A stretch of DNA of 42,095 bases, from positions 1 through 42,095 of the IMG/VR virus record IMGVR_UViG_3300042289_001213, one strand, 5' to 3'. A program made the position numbers and the translations under genes. How positions within the stretch are numbered: position 1 is the stretch's first letter; each line of letters begins with the position of its first letter. This document shows, piece by piece, positions 24,901-32,749 of this stretch. Origin of the DNA: a virus. Below the pieces are notes generated by a model. That model was not told the DNA's origin and did not search any database. It saw only the letters and a program-made list of their open reading frames with translations.

Positions 24901-27900
24901 TTATTTCTTTTTGCTTTTGACTAATCCCTTCTTGAGCTTTTTTATATATTTCCTTAAGTAATTTAAAACCACTTTTTTCTAGTAGCCGTTCTTTTGTTAG
25001 ATCAGATTCTTTCTTTTTCCCAACAGAAGTTAACCCGCTCGATCCAGATGTATAATAAGCTTCCTGAATTGCGGTTTTTTTCGCCGTTTTTGCTAACTGA
25101 AAAGAAATTTCTTCCGAAGTTTTACCAGTGGGTGATTCCCCGATATTTTTAAGTGTTTCTATTAACGAGTCTTTTTTAAAAAAAGTCTTTAGATCGTGAG
25201 CAATACTTTGTATCTCTTCTATATCTAATTCATAATCTTCCCCGTTATCTTTTTCTGAGAAAGGAATATCTACTAGCTCTATAATAGGTTCTATCACAGG
25301 TTCTATAATAGGTTCTATAATAGGTTCTATCACAGGTTCTATCACAGGTTCTATAATAGGCTTTACAATAGGTTCTATAATAGGTTCACTTTGATTGACT
25401 ACAGGAGGTTCTACAGACCCCTTTATAGGAGTGTCATCAACGCCCTGTTTTTTCGGTTTTTTTGATTCTATTTCCTGTTTTTTTAAAATGAGTGCATTTA
25501 ATTTTTTTTGTGAGTCAACAGCAACACGCCCCTGTTCTTTTTCTACTTTTATTACTTCTTGTAAATATTTTATCCTTGCATCTATAATCGCTTCCTCTTG
25601 TTTGTTTTGTGATTCTGTAATTTGTATTGCATCAGACAAGAGGTTTAACGCTGCGTCACTTGCCTCTCTTGGATTTGCGCGAACTACACCACCTTCTTCT
25701 AATGGGGCGGACTGTATTTTCAAAACAGTAGATAAAGTACCTTGAGATTTATCTATTCTTTTTAAAAACGTACTAACAATTGCCTTGATCTTTGGGTCTT
25801 CTATTGTTTTAATAAGTTCTGACAAAGCATTTGATAATTCGGTCAGATCACTTGGGATTGAGGCTAAGTCATTAGATGCAATTTGGGCAAATTTAGACAA
25901 CTTTCCTAACTGCTCTATATCTGTCGATTCAAGATCTGTGTTTTCTAATACATTTTTTATTTTAGTCAACCTATTCGATGATGATGTAAAGTTTTCCTGA
26001 AATTGTTTCACAACACCAATTAAAGCAATAAATTCGTCTGAAAGCTGGCTCAATTCTTCATCTGAAAGAGCTTCAATTTTCGTTAAAAAATCTTGACTGG
26101 ATAAGTTTATTAGTTCGGCTACAGATTTTACTGGATTGCTCTGAAAATCAGGTATTCTCCCCCCTCGAAAGCCAGTCTGATTTTCTATTTGTATTTGCTG
26201 CCTTTTCTTTGTCATCTGATCTAAAACTTTTCGAGTCAATAACTCAGCACGAATATAAGCGTCCATCTCCTGTCTTTTGACTTTCTCTAATTCTTCAATA
26301 GACGGAGATTTGCCCTTCTCTCTTATTTCACTATTTTGATAACTCCTAACAGAAATTGAAACTCCTCTATTTATTTTTCGTAATTGTTCTTCACTAAGAT
26401 TATCTTTTGCGTCTTCAATCGTCATCAATTCTTTTGTACTAGAAGAAGAAGCCCCTTCTTTCCCAAAATTATATTGAAAAGCATGGATAAGCTCATGGAC
26501 AACAATATTCAATTTTTCTTCTGATAAACTCAGAAGTCCTTCTAGGTCTATGGAATCAAAAGCTTTTATGACTTCCTCACTAAGTCGAATAAAGTTATCA
26601 TCAGGGGAATATGCCCCGCTTCTCATGTCATTTTCTGACATCGGAATAATCTTTGGAGTTTCCGATTTTAATGGGGTTTTTAACCCTGTCTGTTGAGCTA
26701 TTATTTGAATCAGAGAAAATAAATTTCTTTGGGCTTTCGTTTCAAAAACTTGAGAGTTTCCGGTTTTTTCTTTCTCTGTTTTATTTCCTGAATTCCGAAG
26801 TTTTACAACGTTTGCGTAGGCGTTTTGCATTGTATCACTAGCTTGTAATAGCAATAACGCCTGATCTTTAAATCTAGCTTTTAGTTGTTCTAAATGCCTT
26901 ACCTGCTCTCTTATGGCGTTCTCTACAGACTCACTTGTTTCTTTGTGTCTTTTTTTCAAAAGGCTTGCCCTTCTCGCCAATTTATCAAGAGAGTCAGACA
27001 AGGATTTGTTCTCAGCAAGACTTTTAGACAACCCTGAAGTATCGTCCGGTTTTAAATTTCCCCTTTCTTCCAGGTTTTTTAATAGCTTCTCCTCAATGCC
27101 TTTGGATTTTTCCTCTATTTCTTTCAACTCTTCTTCTATTTTATCCCCTTTAAAAGCATTGAAAAGGGACTTCGCTTTCTCGGATATCTGTTCCTCGTAT
27201 TTTTGGATTTCTTTTTCTGCCTCCTGTAATATAGCAACCTCACTATTGATTTTTGTTTGCCAAGGAGAATTAGGCGACGTTTCTCTTTGTGACTGATTAA
27301 ATGCCCTTGTTTTTATGGAATCTTTTTTTTCCTGTCTTGACGATCTTGCTGCGAACTGCCTCTCCCTAACTTGCTCCTCTCCAAAAAAACCCTTTCCCGC
27401 ATCTCTAATGATTTCATAAAGGTTTTTTTCTATTATTAGTAAAAAATTCTCTCCGATCCCTCTTCCTATAGAAGATCCTACTAATTCAAAATCTCCAATT
27501 ATCCCTGAAAATACTTCGGTTAAAGCGTCAGAAATTCCTACACCTATATTTTTTGTCAACGGGAGCAATAAACCACCCAATCCAAATCCTATCGCTGTTT
27601 TAAGAAATCCCCCAGGGGAATTTTTTCTAATAGCTTTTCCTAGTATCACCTCAAGTTTTGTTAGCGTACTCTCTCCTATTTCTGTTAGCAAAACTGAAGA
27701 CGGGTAACTAGAATTAGTTCCACTACCGGAAGGGGAACGATAATTAGATCCCTTAACACTTCCCCCTGTAATATTTGTATTCCCAATGTATTTGTATAAC
27801 TCTCTTACTGTTTTAATCTCTTCTTTCAGCATCTTAATTGCTTGAATAGAGTCGTCTATCCCACGCTTATTAACCTTAACAGCCAAAGGATTGCTATTAA

Positions 27901-28156
27901 AATATTGCTGAACTTCTTTGTGATGCTTTCGCTTCAGTTCAATGTGCTGATTGAGTCGGGTTAATTCCTTGTCGTCAACCTTGACTTTTAAAGGGGGAAG
28001 TCCTATTTTTGTAATTTGATTTTTAGCGTCAAAATTCAGGACAGCATTGACGGGAATTATTAACCCTTTATTTTTGGCAATTAAATTATTAATATCGCGA
28101 TTAAACTTGTCAAGACTTAACGACGCTTCAAATTCAACCGATCCAATAACTGTCAT
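18923..28156 (-). CDS. Tape measure protein, giant, with intein and HExxH motif
   Basis: Encodes 3077 residues, about 2940 after removal of the intein. Residues 1-1490 are an N-terminal extension: coiled coils, a hydrophobic patch (about 185-215), HELIH at 554-558 with [15 protein letters not shown] before it and [10 protein letters not shown] after it, as in zincins, an (I/V)EP(I/V) tetrapeptide repeat at about 923-960, and a Gly/Ala hydrophobic stretch at about 1199-1260. The conserved tape-measure N-terminal domain spans about 1490-1810 ([43 protein letters not shown]) and is split by the intein. Hydrophobic helices follow (about 1830-1950), then a very long Gln/Glu/Arg coiled coil to the end. 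By the usual ~0.15 nm per residue the tail would be near 440 nm, though the globular insertions would lower this. TAGGAG precedes the ATG. Confidence 0.9.
   Translation of the reverse strand: [3077 protein letters not shown]
22916..23326 (-). other. Mini-intein, 137 residues, in the tape measure protein
   Basis: Tape-measure residues 1611-1747. It begins with Cys ([14 protein letters not shown], block A, then IKVGDYLMG), has a block B-like [12 protein letters not shown] with His64, a block F-like [15 protein letters not shown], and ends YEHHN before a Thr extein residue (block G His-Asn plus Thr+1). The flanking extein ISQIAGKG | TVSMEELRG rejoins into the normal tape-measure motif. There is no room for a homing endonuclease, so it is a minimal splicing domain. 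Confidence 0.9.
25276..25388 (-). repeat. 12-base tandem repeat coding (I/V)EP(I/V)
   Basis: About nine units resembling AGGTTCTATAAT on the plus strand code for repeated IEPI, IEPV and one VKPI tetrapeptide in the tape measure protein. Acidic, proline-kinked repeats of this kind form an extended linker. It sits between the HExxH half and the hydrophobic half of the extension. The units vary mainly at one position (ATA versus ATC, then ACA or ATA), typical of slippage-prone DNA. Confidence 0.85.
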
Positions 28157-28168
28157 TTTAAATAACTC

Positions 28169-28636
28169 CTAATAATAATATGAATTTTGACCGTCAACAA
28201 TGTCAAAGTTTAATTCTTTAGACTTGTTACCAGTATAACCAAACCAGATCATCGTCTCTAACCTGTAAGGATCTGGATTATAGCTATAAAGTACAACACT
28301 AACATCATAACGCCCTGCGGGTAGGTTTTTAATGGAGTACGTTAGGTTTTTAATGTTTGTTTCAGCACTAAAACATTCTTTTTCGGCAATAAGTTTAGTT
28401 TTATATGTCACGAGCCAAACATACTCAGCGTTTTCAGTTCGTTCCCTTAATTTGACGTCTTTAGGGCAAAACCAAACATAAAGAAAAGCCCGATCTCTTT
28501 CTATGTAGGGCTTCCATGTTGTATCAGGTTCTTTTAAAGAAATACTGCCAGAGACGTTGATAGGAGAAGTGTTGCAGCTTGATAGAGTAACTAAGCAAGC
28601 AATGAATAAAGCCTTTTTAATGAATTTGATTAACAT
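28169..28636 (-). CDS. Lipoprotein, possible superinfection-exclusion factor
   Basis: Encodes 155 residues. A basic N terminus (MLIKFIKKA), a short hydrophobic stretch and the lipobox LSSC with C21 predict lipidation and membrane anchoring. The rest is strand-rich (ISLKEPDTTWK, FLYVWFCPKD, YDVSVVLYSYNP). It overlaps the upstream tail-terminator-like gene by 20 bases and lies 12 bases before the tape measure, so all three are co-transcribed. In phage TP-J34 a lipoprotein blocks superinfection by acting on the tape measure; a similar role is inferred from position. A virion component is the alternative. Confidence 0.6.
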   Translation of the reverse strand: MLIKFIKKALFIACLVTLSSCNTSPINVSGSISLKEPDTTWKPYIERDRAFLYVWFCPKDVKLRERTENAEYVWLVTYKTKLIAEKECFSAETNIKNLTYSIKNLPAGRYDVSVVLYSYNPDPYRLETMIWFGYTGNKSKELNFDIVDGQNSYYY

Positions 28637-29039
28637 ATCTCGACACCTCCAAAACTAACCGATAAATTTCCGGCTGTCCGGTCGTGCCATTCCCCGCAAC
28701 TCTAATACTGCTAATAATGGGAAATGGGCAGGATGCGATCGCCATGTCTTTTGCTTCTAAAATGGTATTGTTTACGTCCCATTGTCGGATCTGAACTTCC
28801 CATCGGTCAATAACCGAGACAGACCCCATGTACTGATTGTCCTGCGGTTCAGGATAAAAGATCACCCCCTCTATACCCTTAACTTCCGTCCCTGGTGATG
28901 GGGATTGCTTGGCTCGATTCCCGACAATTGTCAATGCGGGTGCTGTCAATCCCCCCGCGAAATTGTATTGACCGATTTCAATTGAATCAAATAGCCAATT
29001 TCTGAGTAGAATAGCAGTATCTTGATAAGTGCAAATCAT
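28617..29039 (-). CDS. Tail terminator-like protein
   Basis: Encodes 140 residues. The pattern of an N-terminal helix (TAILLRNWLFDSI), a central VSVIDRWEVQIRQWD strand pair, a helix with MAIASCPFPIISS and a last strand IYRLVLEVSRYVNQIH matches small tail-terminator or neck proteins. It heads the minus-strand tape-measure operon and is divergent from the 29079 gene across a 39-base AT-rich gap that must hold both promoters (a TATATT is visible for the plus side). Confidence 0.55.
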   Translation of the reverse strand: MICTYQDTAILLRNWLFDSIEIGQYNFAGGLTAPALTIVGNRAKQSPSPGTEVKGIEGVIFYPEPQDNQYMGSVSVIDRWEVQIRQWDVNNTILEAKDMAIASCPFPIISSIRVAGNGTTGQPEIYRLVLEVSRYVNQIH

Positions 29040-29078
29040 TATTAATTTTGGTTTTATTCATTTATTCTATATTAAACT

Positions 29079-31916
29079 ATGGCTCCCGTACCCGCTGCTG
29101 CAAGATGCTCTCGATTTTTGGATTATCAGGGCAACGCTTACCCTGGTTTTATGAACCTGTCTTGTAATTACACCAGTTTAGATCAGGGCGGTTTGGTGAC
29201 TTGGGAGGGAACAGCAGAGATAGCGTGGGTTCCGAATAATCCTACAAATATTGACAATCGAAAAAATCGGGTGACTTGGTGTTTTGGGCGGGTTGTTGAT
29301 TTGAGGGTTGTTAATGATTCAGGAAATTACGAGCGTCCCAAGTGCATTCCTAAAATGTACATCTATAAAGCGTTATACAATCCCCATACGGAGCGATTAA
29401 GGCTTGAATTGAGGGATATATTGGGGTTGCTTCGAGATAAGTCTATAGATGATTTCAGGAATGATTTTGAGGAAGAAAATGATATTGAGACTGAAATCCC
29501 AGAGGAAGAAAAAGAAAAAATAGAGGCGTGTGGTTTTCCTGGTGAGGAAGATTACGACGAGACAAAATTCAATGACCAGCAGGATAAGAAAAAAGATAAG
29601 TTTTGGTGGGAGCAATGGCAGAAGGAAGGAACGGAGCAAAACATTATCATCATTTCCGAGATAATGCGGCGGTTGGAAATATCAATTCAGGGAACCGTGA
29701 TGGGGTCAATTAGACTCCCTTACACGGTGTCAGGTTCTTTATTGTCAGTTTGCGGTGATTTAGCTTTTAAGAGTTTAACGCCCTCTTATATTTGGTCAAA
29801 TTACGCGGGTCGGGCGATCATTTCTAGGATTAATATTGACCCGCCCCGTGAAAAGTTTTACGTTTCAGGAGTTGATGATATTGATTATAGTCCGGTAGAA
29901 AATGGCTTAAACCCCATCTCAGAATTGATTGTTTTAGGACGGGTTAAGGAACTGGACGAGAATGCGATTCAAGAGGAAACGATAGAAGATGAAGACGGAA
30001 ACATAGTTCCTATGCACTGTGAAACTATCACCGAAACAGGGCCAGAGACAACAATAAATAGTGATGGTGATGCGTTGGTTAGTGTTGACGTTGTTAGAAC
30101 AAAAATATGCGAATATGTTGGGAGATTTAAGAAAACAATAATAACGACAACCGAGGAAAGGTATGGATCTCTTTTCCCTGAATCAACAGACACAGATCAT
30201 AGCCCTAGCGACTGGATAAATCCTAGTTATAGAAAGGTTGAAGAACAATTTTATGACGCTTGTACAGGGGCTTTATTAAAAAAAGTAGTCACCGAGTACA
30301 ATGTTTGGGGAAAAGTATTTGGAGCTTACTACGGGAATCACCTTGACTATGTTATAGATCCCTCTGGTTTTGGGGCATTGCAGATATTTTCACCAGCAGG
30401 ATCAATAAGTACCTATGCTGATTTAGCAAAGTTTGACACGACTTTAATAAGAGACAAAACAGAGACAACTAGAAACTATTACAAAAAACAAAAACTTTAT
30501 AAAACAACAATACAAACCAAGGAGCCAAAATACAAAATATTAGTAGATTTTGTCCCACCCCGTTTAAGTAACAACATATACGATGGATACTCTATAACAT
30601 CGTCATCTATAGAAACATGGAGTGAGTGGGGGAATAATCATCAAACACATTCATTGGTGGAATTTGACGCTTTAAATAGAGTCAATAGTGCAGGGGTACA
30701 GAGAGAAGAAGAAAAGCGGTTGCAACACCTAGAAGATTGGAAGCAAAGTATCCCAACTTTTTCTCAGGTAGTCTTTACAAGACTTAAACGCACACCGGGG
30801 GAGCCAACAGAACTAGAACCCGGTCAGCCATCAAATGAAGATGTCAGAGTCAAAACTATTGATATCCCTAAGAGTCTAGTTTCATCAGAAAAAAGATTGG
30901 CGTTAACGGGAAAAAGAACCACAACAGAATCAAGTCGTGAAGGTTTAGCAAATCCCCCCGCTACCGAGTATTTACCCAGAGGAAAAGCCAGCGAAGGTAG
31001 CGGAGGCAACGAAGTTAACAAAAACGCCACTGAAAAATGGATTGATAAGCCCGTTGTTTACCGCAAAAAGTGGGAAGATGCCAAAAGTTCTGAGTTTTTA
31101 CCTAGTCGAGAAATTACCGATTTAGGGGAAGTGATCACGGGTGAAATTGTTAATGCCGTGGGAGAAGTTATATACTATCTAAGGCAGGGGCAAAGTTATA
31201 TACATGAGTTGATTTTACCATTTACTCAAGATTGGATTTCTGGCAGTTTTAAACCCACTTTCAGGGTAGATGTAAAGGAATGTGAGGATGCTTATTGTCA
31301 TTTAGCACATGGGATCAGTATGGACTTTTCCCAGAAAGAAAACTCACTTTTGATGGAGTTATTGTGGCTTGGTGAAACATCCGTTTCCACTCCCATAAGT
31401 TCACCCCAAAAAGTCCTAAGCTACAACATAACCTCGTTACCACCATCAGGAGAGGGTGTCTTATATCTTGAGGGTGTAGCAGTAACAAGCGGTCAAGAAA
31501 TACCCGCAGCGAGTATCTCTAATTTAACATTTATCCCAACTACAACGTTTTCCGGTGCGACGTTTAGTTATGTGGCATCCGGGGGGATTGAGGGAACCCC
31601 GACCCCTGTTGTTTCACCATCGGCTTTGACTGTTCAATTAATCCCTAAAACGGGGGTAGCGTTAACAATCCCAACTACCAATCCAAACATACCCCCAACA
31701 GTAGCGTCAACCGTTGTTATTGACAATACTGTGATTGAGAATAAACCAATTACGCTACCTATAGATTTAGAAAGCAATTCTATTCCTATCGTGAAAGTGG
31801 TAGAGGATGATTTCACCTATAGCTATCAATTAAAAACCTTGTTAAGACGACTAAAGTCTAATACAATAGAGAGGTTAACATTGCAATCTAGCGATAGAAC
31901 AAAAATCTATTTGTAA
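29079..31916 (+). CDS. Large tail-tip/baseplate-type protein with cadherin-like domain
   Basis: Encodes 945 residues. The N terminus (SRFLDYQGNAYPGFMNLSCNY, LVTWEGTAEIAW, then VTWCFGRVV and RLRLELRDILGLL) looks like a tail hub or distal tail domain. A strongly acidic, lysine-bearing segment (about 125-185) follows, then a long central region with repeated RDKTETTRNYYKK-type stretches, and a proline/serine-rich linker. Residues about 783-850 match the repeat of cyanobacterial surface proteins (LPPSGEGVLYLEGVAVTSG, IPAASISNLTFIP). It probably forms the host-contacting tail tip. No ribosome binding site is visible, suggesting a short or leaderless transcript. Confidence 0.6.
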   Translation: MAPVPAAARCSRFLDYQGNAYPGFMNLSCNYTSLDQGGLVTWEGTAEIAWVPNNPTNIDNRKNRVTWCFGRVVDLRVVNDSGNYERPKCIPKMYIYKALYNPHTERLRLELRDILGLLRDKSIDDFRNDFEEENDIETEIPEEEKEKIEACGFPGEEDYDETKFNDQQDKKKDKFWWEQWQKEGTEQNIIIISEIMRRLEISIQGTVMGSIRLPYTVSGSLLSVCGDLAFKSLTPSYIWSNYAGRAIISRINIDPPREKFYVSGVDDIDYSPVENGLNPISELIVLGRVKELDENAIQEETIEDEDGNIVPMHCETITETGPETTINSDGDALVSVDVVRTKICEYVGRFKKTIITTTEERYGSLFPESTDTDHSPSDWINPSYRKVEEQFYDACTGALLKKVVTEYNVWGKVFGAYYGNHLDYVIDPSGFGALQIFSPAGSISTYADLAKFDTTLIRDKTETTRNYYKKQKLYKTTIQTKEPKYKILVDFVPPRLSNNIYDGYSITSSSIETWSEWGNNHQTHSLVEFDALNRVNSAGVQREEEKRLQHLEDWKQSIPTFSQVVFTRLKRTPGEPTELEPGQPSNEDVRVKTIDIPKSLVSSEKRLALTGKRTTTESSREGLANPPATEYLPRGKASEGSGGNEVNKNATEKWIDKPVVYRKKWEDAKSSEFLPSREITDLGEVITGEIVNAVGEVIYYLRQGQSYIHELILPFTQDWISGSFKPTFRVDVKECEDAYCHLAHGISMDFSQKENSLLMELLWLGETSVSTPISSPQKVLSYNITSLPPSGEGVLYLEGVAVTSGQEIPAASISNLTFIPTTTFSGATFSYVASGGIEGTPTPVVSPSALTVQLIPKTGVALTIPTTNPNIPPTVASTVVIDNTVIENKPITLPIDLESNSIPIVKVVEDDFTYSYQLKTLLRRLKSNTIERLTLQSSDRTKIYL

Positions 31917-31921
31917 ATAAA

Positions 31922-32227
31922 ATGCCTAACTATAAAGCAAGTTTTTTTTGGTTCCCAAATGTTGCCGCAATGTCTAGTTTTTTGCTTGACAATACCGATG
32001 AAGATGGGTTGGTTTTTGCGGTTGGGGTAGATACGACCAACTGGAAAATTGCTACATGGCGAAAAAACTCTACCGCAGCAATTGACAACTCAGTAATTTA
32101 TGCAGCTAACGGCCCTGGTAGGTGGGTGGTTTTAGATTCTACTCCAATATTTATACCCGTTTGGAACTCGGATATTTCTTCTAGTTGGAACTCCGACCTG
32201 ATGACTAATTGGAATGTTGCAGGCTAA
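31922..32227 (+). CDS. Small tail-fibre-like protein
   Basis: Encodes 101 residues. It starts with MPNYKASFFWFPNVAAM, common in small phage fibre proteins, then strands (LVFAVGVDTTNWKIATWRKN) and a tail of repeated W-N-S-D motifs (PVWNSDISSSWNSDLMTNWN). It follows the tip protein by 5 bases and ends one base from the convergent gene. Likely a virion component; exact role unknown. Confidence 0.5.
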   Translation: MPNYKASFFWFPNVAAMSSFLLDNTDEDGLVFAVGVDTTNWKIATWRKNSTAAIDNSVIYAANGPGRWVVLDSTPIFIPVWNSDISSSWNSDLMTNWNVAG

Positions 32228-32228
32228 A

Positions 32229-32720
32229 TCACAATTTCCCTGTATATCCAATATTGATCGTGATGGTAATTTTCTTATCTTCAACAACTGGTTTAGTGTC
32301 TTCTGGTTTAAATCTTCTACCCTGTGGCTTTTGTTCTATGGCAATAGGTGGGTAGCCTCTAACCAAAGACCCCACGGCTACGCCTCCCGATTTGATAGCT
32401 TTAGCTGAAAACCGATCAGACGGATTAGCTGTTGATTGGACATTCCAACTATCAGTATCAGGATTATAATAATTAACTCTATAGGGAGCGTCCGATGTTT
32501 TTGTTGTGGGATTGCTTTCAGGAACAATGGGATTGCTTTTAGGAACAACGGGATTGCTAACTGGTGGGGTGTTAAATTGTCTTCTAATTCGAGCGCGGTC
32601 TTTAAGCCTATCAGTCCCCGATTGAGAGATCAAAGAATCTCGCACCTGTCTAAGTTTTTCGAGGTCTTCTATCCCTGTTTTCTCTTTACTGTAGGGGCGA
32701 TTGTTGATTAATCCTGTCAT
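32229..32720 (-). CDS. Hypothetical protein with SNP(I/V)VP repeats
   Basis: The longest frame starts at 32783, but the ATG at 32720 (163 residues) avoids overlap with the divergent gene. A helical, charged N terminus (DLEKLRQVRDSLIS) is followed by proline repeats (SNPVVPKSNPIVPESNP), then YYNPDTDSWNVQSTANPS and a basic C terminus. The NPDTDSWNVQS segment resembles FDPESGRYMVRT of the divergent 32750 protein, so the two may be distant relatives. No family recognised. Confidence 0.5.
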   Translation of the reverse strand: MTGLINNRPYSKEKTGIEDLEKLRQVRDSLISQSGTDRLKDRARIRRQFNTPPVSNPVVPKSNPIVPESNPTTKTSDAPYRVNYYNPDTDSWNVQSTANPSDRFSAKAIKSGGVAVGSLVRGYPPIAIEQKPQGRRFKPEDTKPVVEDKKITITINIGYTGKL

Positions 32721-32749
32721 AATATTAAATAAGTATATTCTAGTAAAAC

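Noticed and set aside
25276-25388. CRISPR-like short repeats
   Set aside because: The 12-base units are in frame and encode (I/V)EP tetrapeptides of the tape measure.
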